From assembly GCA_023382975.1 (NCBI GenBank), contig JAHDXO010000009.1, positions 1 to 64,000 of the forward strand: a DNA stretch of 64,000 bases, given 5' to 3'. The number at the start of each line of letters is the position of its first letter. The first letter of the stretch is position 1. The notes beneath the pieces were generated by a model that was not told the DNA's origin, ran no database searches, and saw only the letters and a program-made list of their open reading frames with translations. The position numbers and the translations under genes are program-made. This DNA is from Pirellulaceae bacterium (GTDB lineage: Bacteria; Planctomycetota; Planctomycetia; Pirellulales; Pirellulaceae). This document shows positions 29,190 through 38,230 of this stretch, piece after piece.

Positions 29190-29600
29190 ATGTTCGAAGT
29201 GTTTGAACATACCGCCGATTTGGGGCTGCGGATTCGAGCTGCGGATCGGACGGAACTGTTCGTCGAGGCGGCTCGCGCCCTGTTTTCTGTTTTGGTCGCG
29301 AACCTGGAAAGCGTTCAGGGCGTCGAGCAGAGAACCTACGAGATCCAGGGCGACGCGGACGATTATCTGCTGTTCGATTGGCTGAACGAGCTGCTGTACA
29401 CGTACGACACCGAGCGACTGCTGCTGGCCCAGTTCGATGTCGAACTGAAGGACGACCGCTTGCGGGCCGTCTGCCGCGGCGAGCCGATCGACCGCTCGCG
29501 GCACGATTTGGAGCACGAGATCAAAGCGATTACCTATCACGGTCTGCGAGTCGAACGCGACGGAGACGGCTGGTTGGCGGAAGTGATCGTGGATATCTGA
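29190..29600 (+). CDS. archease
   Basis: A 136-residue archease, the small protein that accelerates RtcB turnover and broadens its nucleotide use. It starts with the family signature FEVFEHTADLGLRIRA, whose Asp is a metal ligand, and has the DYLLFDWLNELLYTYDTERLL block and HEIKAITYHGLRVE, ending LAEVIVDI, all conserved in archease. Start ATG 29190 fits these signatures; the Shine-Dalgarno is weak (GGAT), and 30 upstream codons are unsupported. rtcB follows after 37 bases, forming the classic pair. Confidence 0.92.
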   Translation: MFEVFEHTADLGLRIRAADRTELFVEAARALFSVLVANLESVQGVEQRTYEIQGDADDYLLFDWLNELLYTYDTERLLLAQFDVELKDDRLRAVCRGEPIDRSRHDLEHEIKAITYHGLRVERDGDGWLAEVIVDI

Positions 29601-29637
29601 GCAGGCTGGGCTGCCAGCAAAACCAACGAGGTACACG

Positions 29638-31101
29638 ATGGGCAAGAGTGGATTCACGGGACCGCTGGAGCAAGTAGACGAGTGCTGTTGGCGGATTCCC
29701 AAGGGCTACAAGGAAGGCATGCGCGTCGACGGCTTGATCTACGCCGATGCGGCGATGGTCCAGGACATCCGCGGCGACCAGGCGCCCGAGCAGGTCGCCA
29801 ACGTGGCATTCCTGCCGGGCATTCAGCACGCCAGCCTGGCGATGCCGGACATCCATTGGGGATACGGGTTCCCGATCGGAGGAGTCTGCGCGACCGATCC
29901 GGCTGAGGGCGGTGTGATCTCGCCGGGCGGAGTCGGCTACGACATCAACTGCGGCGTGCGCCTGGTGCGCTCGAACCTGTTCTACCAGGACGTCAAGCCG
30001 CATCTGAAACCGCTGATGGACCATTTGTTCGCCAACATCCCGGCGGGCACGGGCCGAGGCGGCAAGTACCGCTTCAAAGGCAAGGAACTGAGCAAGTTGA
30101 TGGCTGCGGGCGTTGCGTATCTGCGCGACAAGCAACTGGCCACCGACGGCGATCTCGAGCACACCGAAGCGCACGGCTGCTTGGCGGAAGCCGAGCCGGA
30201 TTTGGTCAGCCCGCGGGCTCTGGAACGCGGTCTGGACCAGTGCGGCACGCTCGGCTCGGGCAACCACTTCCTGGAAGTGCAGGTGGTCGAGGCGATTTTC
30301 GACGCCGAGGCGGCTCGCGTCATGGGCCTGGAAAAGGACATGGTCTGCGTGATGATCCATTCCGGCTCGCGAGGGCTGGGCTATCAGGTCTGCGACGACG
30401 CGCTGAAGATGCTGCGGGGCGTGCCGGAGAAGTACGGCATCCACCTGCCCGACCGGCAACTGGCCTGCGCGCCGATCGACAGCAAGGAAGGCCGACACTA
30501 TCTGGGCGCGATGTGCGCCGCCGCGAATTTCGCTTGGTGCAACCGTCAGTTGCTGATGTGGCAGGCGCGCGAGAGCTTTGCCGCCGTCTTCGGCCGACGC
30601 TGGGAGCAGTTGCAGATGAACCTGATCTACGACGTCGCGCACAACATCGCCAAGTTCGAGCGGCACACGGTCGGGGGGCGCGAGCGGCGGGTCTGGGTCC
30701 ATCGCAAGGGCGCCACGCGCGCCTTTCCGGCCGACCATCCCGAAACGCCGTCGGCCTATCGGGGCATCGGCCAGCCGGTGATCATCCCGGGCGACATGGG
30801 CCGAGCGAGTTGGGTGTTGGTTGGCCGCGAGGGCAGCATGGAACAGACGTTCGGCACCTGCTGCCACGGCGCCGGCCGCCGCATGAGCCGCACGGCCGCC
30901 GTGAAGCACGCCGAGGGCCGCCGCATCGACCACGAACTGGCCGCCAAAGGCATCATCGCCCGCGCCCGCAGTTGGCGCGGCCTGGCCGAAGAGCAGCCGG
31001 ACGCCTACAAAGACGTCAACCAAGTCGTCGACGTCGTCCACCGCGCCGACCTGGCCGCCAAAGTAGCCCGCATGCGCCCCATCGGCGTCGTCAAAGGCTG
31101 A
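29638..31101 (+). CDS. rtcB: RNA-splicing ligase RtcB
   Basis: A 487-residue GTP-dependent RNA ligase joining 2',3'-cyclic-phosphate (or 3'-phosphate) and 5'-OH ends. Visible landmarks: Cys105 in YDINCGVRLV, the GSGNHFLEVQ loop, His-rich metal ligands (MIHSGSRGLG), and His410 in CCHGAGRRMSRTAA, the site of guanylation. The C-terminal DAYKDVNQVVDVVHRADLA is also typical. Start 29638 with GAGGT 6 bases upstream. It works with the archease just upstream, in tRNA or damaged RNA repair. The conflict-system block begins about 500 bases downstream, so a shared role is possible but not shown. Confidence 0.95.
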   Translation: MGKSGFTGPLEQVDECCWRIPKGYKEGMRVDGLIYADAAMVQDIRGDQAPEQVANVAFLPGIQHASLAMPDIHWGYGFPIGGVCATDPAEGGVISPGGVGYDINCGVRLVRSNLFYQDVKPHLKPLMDHLFANIPAGTGRGGKYRFKGKELSKLMAAGVAYLRDKQLATDGDLEHTEAHGCLAEAEPDLVSPRALERGLDQCGTLGSGNHFLEVQVVEAIFDAEAARVMGLEKDMVCVMIHSGSRGLGYQVCDDALKMLRGVPEKYGIHLPDRQLACAPIDSKEGRHYLGAMCAAANFAWCNRQLLMWQARESFAAVFGRRWEQLQMNLIYDVAHNIAKFERHTVGGRERRVWVHRKGATRAFPADHPETPSAYRGIGQPVIIPGDMGRASWVLVGREGSMEQTFGTCCHGAGRRMSRTAAVKHAEGRRIDHELAAKGIIARARSWRGLAEEQPDAYKDVNQVVDVVHRADLAAKVARMRPIGVVKG

Positions 31102-31599
31102 TCGCGAAACGGGGACATGCTCAATTCTGTTCGGCACAACAAGTGCAGTGATGGAAGCGACCCGAAGAGTTCGCATCCCACGGCCATTCATGGCCGTTCT
31201 TCCGCCATGGGCGGTGTAGGCCCGCCGTTTACGGCAGGTTGCGCAGGCCCGATCGCCGCTGCGATTGCGAGTTGGTTCCGATGCGAAAGAGCGGCGTCTT
31301 GCCCGCAGCGGACGTACCGGTAGCGACGAGCAAAGTTGCAGTTTCAGATTTGCTGGTCGTCTGGATCGATATGTTGATGAAACAGAATTGATCGCGACTC
31401 TTCAACTAAGCATGTCTCACGAAATCACGGACACACGCATCCGCTTTGACTTGGCCATCGCTTACCGGTCTATTACTGAACTCGACGACATTGTATGTTA
31501 GGCAACCAAGTTCGGTTGCGCGCATGTCTGCCGTTCCCGGAAAGCGAGACGCCGACACGGCGGAACGTACCGTGGCCTGCGAAGGCTTGGAGCATTCTT
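31102..31599. other. gene-free stretch before the conflict locus
   Basis: The sequence holds one dispersed repeat (31171-31250) and no convincing gene. GC is visibly lower from about 31300 on, continuing into the TIR-VMAP gene. The open frame of that gene extends back to an ATG at 31495, but the residues before 31600 show no domain. Confidence 0.6.
31171..31250. repeat. dispersed palindromic repeat family, copy B
   Basis: An inverted copy of 4542-4620, with the same stem CGGCCATTCATGGCCG and the same flanking GGTTGCGCAGGCCC. It sits between rtcB and the TIR-VMAP gene, a boundary between ordinary and accessory sequence. Confidence 0.85.
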
Positions 31600-33306
31600 G
31601 TGGCACAGTTTGACATCTTCCTTGCTCACAACAGCAAAGATAAGGAGATCGTCCGGGCGTTGAAGCAACGCCTCGAGCAGCGTCAACTCAAGGTTTGGGT
31701 AGACGAGGACGAGATTCCGCCTGGCGGGGCTCTGCAGAAGCACATTGAAGATGGCCTTCTCAACTCAACGAGTATCGCAGTGCTTGTGGGCAAGACAGGG
31801 TTGGGACCAACGGAAGTGGAGGAGATGGCGGCGGCGATTGCGTTGGCCACGAAAGACAACCGACGGGTCGTGCCAGTACTGCTCCCAGGATACCCCGAAA
31901 GTGCACAGCTTCCGCTTTTTCTTAGCAACCGCAGGTGGATCGACCAACGCGCTGGGCTGACCGATCAGGGAATCGACGATCTGGTGTGGGCTGCCAAAGG
32001 TGTGAAGCCGAGATTGGAACCAAAAATTGGTTCTGCCCCCGAGCCTTTGGTGCCAGGACGTTCCCAGACCGCAAACACACCGCAAAGTACGGCCGAAATA
32101 CTGGCTCAACAACTCGCTGGACTCTGGCCGATCACCGGCTTGGACGAGACCAACATCAGCCGTGCTTTCAATCTGTGGCGGCCCAGAGGAATGCCGCTGC
32201 TGCCGGCCAGGGGCGACGCCCACAACATGTTTCAGCAGGCCGTGAACCAGTTGGGCCAATCCGTACGGCAGGGCAAAGACGGCTGGTTTCCTTTGGTCGA
32301 ATTCGTCCGCGAGCTAACGCGTCAATGCGCCGCGGGAACACGAGGTTCTCTCGAGGATTTGTTTCGCGACGCAGTTCAGCAACTCGTTGATGATGCGGCG
32401 GAACAGCAACAGCTCTTAGCCAATCCGCCCGAACCACCGCCGGAGCGTCGGCATCCGGCAGACTATGTTTTGGTTCGCTTTGCCGAACAGGTCGCCACGA
32501 CCTCGGAATGGCTTGTGCAAGCGTGGTCGTTCTACGGCAATTATCCGCAAAAGCTGTTTCCTGAGCCGCGGCCGATTACCCGAAGTGACTTTCCGACGCT
32601 GGTACAAGAGTTGTGGGACGTGATTCTTGCACTCGAGCTTGACGAAAAGCAAATCACGGTGGCCTTCATGCTGCCCACTGCCCTGCTCTGCGAACAGCAG
32701 TTGGATCAGGAGCAAGTTGCGAACTGGGGACCATTCGGATCAATGGTCAAGCTAGTGCTTCGACCATCGGCTCGTCTCCCCGAATTGCAGGCGAAGAAAT
32801 TGCTGCAACGGAGATGGCAGGAATGGCGCTCGGACGCCCAGTTCTCGTTGACGATCGATGAGTTTCCCGAGACCGCAACAAAAAAGGTCGCCAGGGCGGT
32901 CTGGATCACGGCGCAGGAGGCATCCCGCCGTTTCCTCGTGAAAGATCTCCACGACTGTACTGCCCGCTGTGTCGTCATGCTGTCACCCCCCGTGGCGAAA
33001 GATGAATCCTCGCGCCGCAAGCTGCTGGAGGGAGTCTTGGCGGCTGGAGTTCCCGTTGTGCTTTGGCTTCGAGCGCCCGCCGGAAGTGATTCCGAGACGG
33101 CTCGTCAGCATTGGGTTGCCGTCCTGAAAGACGTGACGTGTGCCGACCTGCCGGATCAGATCAGGAAGTGGCGCGAGGACGCAGCCCAGGTGTCGGACGA
33201 GGAGCAAGCGACTGCCGTCGGCAGTTGCCTGACGTTGATCGTTGACGACGCGGACCATCCGGCACCGGATGCGGATCCCAGACTGCCGGCTGAAGTCCTG
33301 CGATGA
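31600..33306 (+). CDS. TIR-VMAP protein (ternary conflict system, effector/VMAP subunit)
   Basis: A 568-residue protein. An N-terminal TIR domain (about 1-125) opens with AQFDIFLAHNSKDKEIVRAL, has VWVDEDEIPPG for the BB loop, and a candidate NADase glutamate in GLGPTEVEEMAAAI. A helical effector-associated-like linker (about 165-265) follows. From residue 285 (HPADYVLVRF) there is a VMAP-C-type domain, with VAFMLPTALLC, then WGPFGSMVKLVLRPSARL, LLQRRWQEW and LAAGVPVVLWLRAP. I prefer the GTG at 31600, with GGAG 7 bases upstream, over the ATG at 31495, since the TIR starts at once. The stop overlaps an ATG of the MoxR frame. Proposed role: effector and partner of the MoxR and vWA proteins that follow. 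Confidence 0.82.
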   Translation: MAQFDIFLAHNSKDKEIVRALKQRLEQRQLKVWVDEDEIPPGGALQKHIEDGLLNSTSIAVLVGKTGLGPTEVEEMAAAIALATKDNRRVVPVLLPGYPESAQLPLFLSNRRWIDQRAGLTDQGIDDLVWAAKGVKPRLEPKIGSAPEPLVPGRSQTANTPQSTAEILAQQLAGLWPITGLDETNISRAFNLWRPRGMPLLPARGDAHNMFQQAVNQLGQSVRQGKDGWFPLVEFVRELTRQCAAGTRGSLEDLFRDAVQQLVDDAAEQQQLLANPPEPPPERRHPADYVLVRFAEQVATTSEWLVQAWSFYGNYPQKLFPEPRPITRSDFPTLVQELWDVILALELDEKQITVAFMLPTALLCEQQLDQEQVANWGPFGSMVKLVLRPSARLPELQAKKLLQRRWQEWRSDAQFSLTIDEFPETATKKVARAVWITAQEASRRFLVKDLHDCTARCVVMLSPPVAKDESSRRKLLEGVLAAGVPVVLWLRAPAGSDSETARQHWVAVLKDVTCADLPDQIRKWREDAAQVSDEEQATAVGSCLTLIVDDADHPAPDADPRLPAEVLR

Positions 33307-33350
33307 TTGCGGAGTTCCGTCATGTCTTGCGTGATTTGAGGAGCAGATCA

Positions 33351-34331
33351 ATGGAAGATTGGAAGATCTATCATGGTACGGGGCAGCCTGATGCGGAGCG
33401 AATCAAGACGCTCCCTCCGCCGCCCCCGTGGCGGGACTTCTCACGCTTTGCGGACGAACGAGCCGACACGTTTCAGGCACCTGGGGAAATCGTGCCGGTC
33501 GTCAATGCGGCGTTGTACCTGCGCCGGCCGGTTCTGGTCACCGGCGAACCGGGCACGGGCAAGTCGTCGCTGGCCTACGCCGTTTCCAAGGAACTTGGTT
33601 TGGGGCCTGTGCTCGCCTGGCCCATCAATTCGAGGTCCACTCTTGCCGAAGGTCTCTATCATTACGACTCGTTGGCTCGCCTGCGTCAGGCGAGTCTTGA
33701 CCGGACGAGCGGCCACGCAGGCGACTCCGCAGATATGGAAGATATCGGTCGTTACATCAAATTGGGGCCGCTGGGGACGGCATTCACGACGGCCGAGGAT
33801 CGTCCGCGAGCACTGCTGATCGACGAAATTGACAAAAGCGACATCGACCTTCCCAACGATCTGCTGCATGTCTTGGAGAATGGGCGATTCGAGATCCCCG
33901 AGTTGGTGCGGATCTCCGATCGCGTCCGCGAGGTCAGCGTCGGAATTACGGATCCCGTGCAACCAGGACAGCGATCGACGATCACCGACGGCAGCGTTTC
34001 GTGTCGCGTCTTTCCATTTCTGGTGATCACCAGTAACGGAGAGCGAGAACTGCCTCCCGCGTTCCTGCGGCGATGTCTGCGAGTAGACATCAAGAACCCG
34101 GTACGTGAGCAATTGGGGGCCATCGTCCGGGCGCACCTGGGCGAACAAGACCGCAAGACCCTAGACGAGTTGTTGGACCAGTTTCTCAGACGCCGAGAAG
34201 ACGAAGGTGCCGTGTTGGCGACCGATCAGTTGCTGAATGCCGTCTACTTGCTGACACGCGGTTTCGAGATGCCTGTTTCGGAACGAGAGTTGATGGTCAA
34301 GGTGATGCTCCGCGAACTTGATGTGCGATGA
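33351..34331 (+). CDS. MoxR-type AAA+ ATPase of the ternary system
   Basis: A 326-residue AAA+ ATPase. The N-terminus MEDWKIYHGTGQPDAERIKT leads into LPPPPPWRDF, typical of MoxR ATPases in vWA-MoxR-VMAP systems. Walker A is GEPGTGKSS (residues 65-73) and Walker B LLIDEID (155-161); the sensor-like VITSNGERELPPAFLRRC follows. An in-frame ATG at 33303 overlaps the stop of the TIR-VMAP gene (ATGA), but the ATG at 33351 has GAGGAG 8 bases upstream and fits the family N-terminus. Its stop overlaps the vWA gene start (ATGA), so all three genes are tightly coupled. Likely role: chaperone-like remodelling or licensing of the vWA and TIR proteins. Confidence 0.87.
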   Translation: MEDWKIYHGTGQPDAERIKTLPPPPPWRDFSRFADERADTFQAPGEIVPVVNAALYLRRPVLVTGEPGTGKSSLAYAVSKELGLGPVLAWPINSRSTLAEGLYHYDSLARLRQASLDRTSGHAGDSADMEDIGRYIKLGPLGTAFTTAEDRPRALLIDEIDKSDIDLPNDLLHVLENGRFEIPELVRISDRVREVSVGITDPVQPGQRSTITDGSVSCRVFPFLVITSNGERELPPAFLRRCLRVDIKNPVREQLGAIVRAHLGEQDRKTLDELLDQFLRRREDEGAVLATDQLLNAVYLLTRGFEMPVSERELMVKVMLRELDVR

Positions 34332-37300
34332 TCGATCGACTAACCACCCTACTGGGCGTCATGGAGCGACAGGGAGCCCAATTGGATGCCGAAAACGCGT
34401 TGGATGCGTTGTGGCTGTCGCTGCGCATTGGCGAACGCATGTCGCAGTTCGTGCCTCAGCACTCCACAACGGACGCTCACGCCCAGCAAAACTCCGCAGA
34501 ACACACCGGGGGCGAGCTAACGAATAGAGCGACCGAGTCGAAACTGATGACTGAAGCGGGATTGGCAGAACAAGGATCGGCAGAACGGGGATCCGCAGAA
34601 CCGAAGCCTGATAAAGCCCCCCTTGAGGCGCGCCGCGTTTCGACCCGGCGAACCGAAGTGCTGGTCGGTTCGCCGATTCCCCATACCCGCGCGCTGGCTC
34701 GTTGCCTGCAGCCGCTACGCCGCCGGTTTCCCTCGCCCGTCCGCAGCGTAATCGACGAACAGGCGACCGTCCGCCGGGCTGCCGAGGAAGATCTTTGGAT
34801 ACCCGTGTTGCGGCCGGCCCCAGAACGATGGCTGGATGTCTCGTTGGTCATCGACCAATCGGTTTCGATGGAAATCTGGACTGATGCGGCCTTCGAACTG
34901 AGACGCGTGCTCTGGTGGTCCGGTGCGTTTCGCGATGTGCGACTGTGGTGGCTGGAAACGGAGCACCCATCGCCCGTATTGTATTCTAACCGCAGGAACG
35001 CTCTGCGTCGGGACCGTCCCCGATCGAAAGGCGAGGTGGTCGCCGCCGGCAATCGAGGTTTGGTCCTGGTATTGACGGACTGCGTAAGTCGAGGTTGGCG
35101 AAACGGCGAAGTCGCGGCCATCCTGCACAGGTGGTCGCACGTAGCGCCGTTGGCCATGCTGCAGGTGCTGCCGGAGCGAATGTGGCCTCGGACTGCGTTG
35201 GGCGAGGCAGAATCCGTCCGATTGCGGGCCATCGAACCAGCCACTCGCAACTCGCATCTGATCGAAGACAAACCCGATATCTGGTTGACAATGGACAACT
35301 TGGACGAATGTGCGGGGCCATCGTTTGTCGCGCCGCTGGTCCCGTTGGAACGTATCTTACTCGAGCGCTTCGCGCGGATGGTCACGGGGTCGTGCGCCGA
35401 TTGGACGCCCGGCTTTCGTTTCCGTGTCGCGCCGGTCAGGGAAGCGAGAGAATCTGTGCCGCAGGCGGAAATGGCGGCCGAGCAGCGTGTCGGGCATTTC
35501 TGGGCTGTGGCTTCCCCCACCGCTGCTCGGCTTGCCGCCATGACTGCGGTCGCGCCGCTGCCACAACTCAACCTGGGAATACTGCGTTTGCTCCGAGGTT
35601 TGTTGCCCGAAGCCGATCTGACCCACGAAGCGGAAGTCTTGTTGGGCGGCCTACTGCGGCTCAGCACGCCGCAAGATGGCCTACCGGCAAGAGCTACCGA
35701 CTATCAACTTGACTTCATCGAAGGCGTCCGCGAGCAGTTGCTAAACAGCGTTCGTATCGACGACGCGGTTGAGACTTTGCGCCACCTGAACCGTTACATC
35801 GCCGAGCGCGGAATCGGCATACGAACGATGCATGCGGAATTGGCTGATCCCGAATCCCATGCCGGCCATATCGATGGAACAAATCCGGAACTCAGACAGA
35901 CCGTCGAGGTTCTGCAACGCATCGGCGGCGTCCATGCCCGATTGGTCGGAAAGCCACGGAAGGTTGCGACTGAAACTCCGATCCCACGATCGCACGCTGC
36001 GGTCGAGATCCCCGTTTTGTCCGCCGAACAGGCAAGCGAAGAGCCCGCAGCCGGCGATCCCATGCCCTACGAGTACGACGTCTTCGTAAGCTACGCCAGG
36101 GTGGATGACCAGCCGGTTGATAGCGATTCAGTGGGTTGGGTTAGTGCGCTGGTCAAAAAATTTCGAAACCGTGTCGAACAACTAACTGGTCGTCGGGGTT
36201 CGGTTTCCATCTTCATGGATGTGGATAACTTACCCCACGATGTCGATGCGTCACGGGAGTTCACTGCAATTGCCGGACGTTCACGACTGCTGCTGGTCGT
36301 CCTCTCCCCAGGGTACATTTATTCGCAGGGATGCCAAGCGGAACTGCAAGCCTACCTGGAGGCTAGTTCGCGACGCGAAGATCTGATTCAGCCGTCCGCT
36401 CCCTTCGTCGTCGATCTGGGTGAAGTCGCCCATGAAGACTGGCCACTTTCACTGCAAGGTATGTTGGGATACCGCTTTTGGAGCAAAGACACGATAACCG
36501 GCCACACAAGGCGACTTGGCTATCCAATTCCGATGTCAGACGACCGCGAGTACTACAAGGTTCTCGACCGCCTGGCGCGCGAGGTGAGCACTGAGCTCGT
36601 GGCGCATCGCAAACGCGAGACGGTTTCTTCGGTCTTGTCTGCGGCGGAAAGCTCGGCCGCATCGGGACATGTGCAAACCGCTGACTCGTTCCAACCACCA
36701 GCACTGCCACCTCTGCCGAGCAATGTCGTGTACGTCAGCTATGCGAGTGTTGACGACGAACCATCATTCGCTGGCGACAGTGGTTGGGTCAGCACTCTGG
36801 TCAGGTTGCTGAGCAAACGCGTCGCGGAGTTGGCCGGATGGACAGATGCTGTGTCGTTCGTCATGAACAAGACAGTCGCAGGTTCAAGCCCCGCCGACGA
36901 TGGAATTGCATACGCGGTCAAGAACTCGACCATGATTCTGGTTCTCCTGTCCCCGGCCTATCTCCTGTCCGCTTGGGCTCGGCGCGAACTTGAGCGATTG
37001 CACGGCCTGGAAGGTCGCGTGTTCTTGTTGGACCTCGGGAATATTGACCTCGATTTTCTCCCATCCGAACTTCGGGTCAGGTCAGTATTCAGCTTCTGGA
37101 TGGAGGAGCAGGAGGGGCATCGCCGACAACGGCGTCGCTTGCCTGGGCCAGATGATCCCAAATACCACGGACTGTACTCTGATGCACTGAATGACTTGGC
37201 TCTGGAGATCTTCCGAGCCATCCAGAAAGACGAAAGCCCCGAACGGAGTCGCAGTCATGATCCGGAAGTTCATACGCGGGCCGCGATTTCCGTGTTCTTG

Positions 37301-38161
37301 GCAGATGTCTCGGACGACCTCTACTTCGCGCGAGACGATGTAGCTCGATACTTGTCGCAAGCGGGGTTTCGAGTCCTGCCAGAATCAGAAGGCTTGACCA
37401 ATTCCATGGTCGAGTTCGACGAGGGTCTGCACCGCGCCTTAGCGGAATCTGACTTCTACATTCAACTGCTCAGCGAACATCGTGGCCAGAGAGCACCAGG
37501 TCGGGACGAGACGTTGCCAGCCTATCAGTATCGCATCGCGAAGGAGTTGGGGCTTCCGATGCGCCAATGGCGAGACCCGGATCTGCGAGCGGAGGACGTG
37601 GAAGATGAGCACCAGCGAGACTTGCTGTTTGGGCAAGACGTCATTGCTTGTCCGCTGGATGAATTCAGTGCGTTCATGGTCGCTCGCCTCGCGAATCCAC
37701 TAGGCGCAATACCGCCGCTTTCAGACCCCCTCGTCCACGTGATTTGTGCGAAAGAGGATTCGCGTTGGACAGAAGCTGTCTTGAATGCGCTGAACGAGGC
37801 CGGTTGGGGCTGGTCGTACACCCGGACAGACAGCAGCCCGGAGGAGCCTCATGGAGACCTAGCAGAGGTAATTGACGTATGTGATGCGCTCCTCGTCGTC
37901 TACGATGCTGGATCGGCCGAATGGCTGCGCCGGCAACTTGTGCAGATCCGCAAACTTGCGATTCATCGCGCTCGTCCCTTGGCCGCGGTTGGCGTGCTCG
38001 AACTTCGCCCCGGCCTGCACTCGCCAATCGGCATGAAGCTGCCCAGAATGATTCACATCAGTCTTGACCACAGCCCCACGCTGGAAGACCTCCGGCCGTT
38101 CCTCCAGGCAGTTATTTCCCGCCTTGACGCGGACGCGTTTAGTCGTCCCCGACGTCGATGA
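34328..38161 (+). CDS. vWA-domain protein with multiple TIR and TIR-like domains
   Basis: A 1277-residue protein. The N-terminus (MIDRLTTLLGVMERQGAQLD) is SAV_2336-like, followed by a linker and a vWA-type domain with a MIDAS-like DxSxS (VIDQSVSME, Asp176, Ser178, Ser180) and the TDCVSRGWRNGEV loop. Then come TIR 1 (about residues 579-740, EYDVFVSYARVDD, Glu in CQAELQAY), TIR 2 (from about 799, VVYVSYASVDDEPSF, Glu in WARRELERL), a third TIR-like Rossmann unit (from about 986, ISVFLADVSDDLYF) and a fourth, degenerate one (from about 1137, VICAKEDSRWTEA). Start 34328 overlaps the MoxR stop. It likely binds metal through the vWA domain and assembles the MoxR/VMAP complex. Four TIR-like units in one subunit, plus one in the VMAP subunit, is striking. 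Confidence 0.82.
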   Translation: MIDRLTTLLGVMERQGAQLDAENALDALWLSLRIGERMSQFVPQHSTTDAHAQQNSAEHTGGELTNRATESKLMTEAGLAEQGSAERGSAEPKPDKAPLEARRVSTRRTEVLVGSPIPHTRALARCLQPLRRRFPSPVRSVIDEQATVRRAAEEDLWIPVLRPAPERWLDVSLVIDQSVSMEIWTDAAFELRRVLWWSGAFRDVRLWWLETEHPSPVLYSNRRNALRRDRPRSKGEVVAAGNRGLVLVLTDCVSRGWRNGEVAAILHRWSHVAPLAMLQVLPERMWPRTALGEAESVRLRAIEPATRNSHLIEDKPDIWLTMDNLDECAGPSFVAPLVPLERILLERFARMVTGSCADWTPGFRFRVAPVREARESVPQAEMAAEQRVGHFWAVASPTAARLAAMTAVAPLPQLNLGILRLLRGLLPEADLTHEAEVLLGGLLRLSTPQDGLPARATDYQLDFIEGVREQLLNSVRIDDAVETLRHLNRYIAERGIGIRTMHAELADPESHAGHIDGTNPELRQTVEVLQRIGGVHARLVGKPRKVATETPIPRSHAAVEIPVLSAEQASEEPAAGDPMPYEYDVFVSYARVDDQPVDSDSVGWVSALVKKFRNRVEQLTGRRGSVSIFMDVDNLPHDVDASREFTAIAGRSRLLLVVLSPGYIYSQGCQAELQAYLEASSRREDLIQPSAPFVVDLGEVAHEDWPLSLQGMLGYRFWSKDTITGHTRRLGYPIPMSDDREYYKVLDRLAREVSTELVAHRKRETVSSVLSAAESSAASGHVQTADSFQPPALPPLPSNVVYVSYASVDDEPSFAGDSGWVSTLVRLLSKRVAELAGWTDAVSFVMNKTVAGSSPADDGIAYAVKNSTMILVLLSPAYLLSAWARRELERLHGLEGRVFLLDLGNIDLDFLPSELRVRSVFSFWMEEQEGHRRQRRRLPGPDDPKYHGLYSDALNDLALEIFRAIQKDESPERSRSHDPEVHTRAAISVFLADVSDDLYFARDDVARYLSQAGFRVLPESEGLTNSMVEFDEGLHRALAESDFYIQLLSEHRGQRAPGRDETLPAYQYRIAKELGLPMRQWRDPDLRAEDVEDEHQRDLLFGQDVIACPLDEFSAFMVARLANPLGAIPPLSDPLVHVICAKEDSRWTEAVLNALNEAGWGWSYTRTDSSPEEPHGDLAEVIDVCDALLVVYDAGSAEWLRRQLVQIRKLAIHRARPLAAVGVLELRPGLHSPIGMKLPRMIHISLDHSPTLEDLRPFLQAVISRLDADAFSRPRRR

Positions 38162-38230
38162 TACTTAGAGGAACCAGCGCAGGGTCGAGCTGAATGCCCA
38201 ACCGCAGCAGTGTTGTGGCACGACCGATGC

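Noticed and set aside
31495..31599. N-terminal 35-residue extension of the TIR-VMAP protein
   Set aside because: The residues match no domain and lack a Shine-Dalgarno; the GTG at 31600 has one and starts the TIR domain at once.
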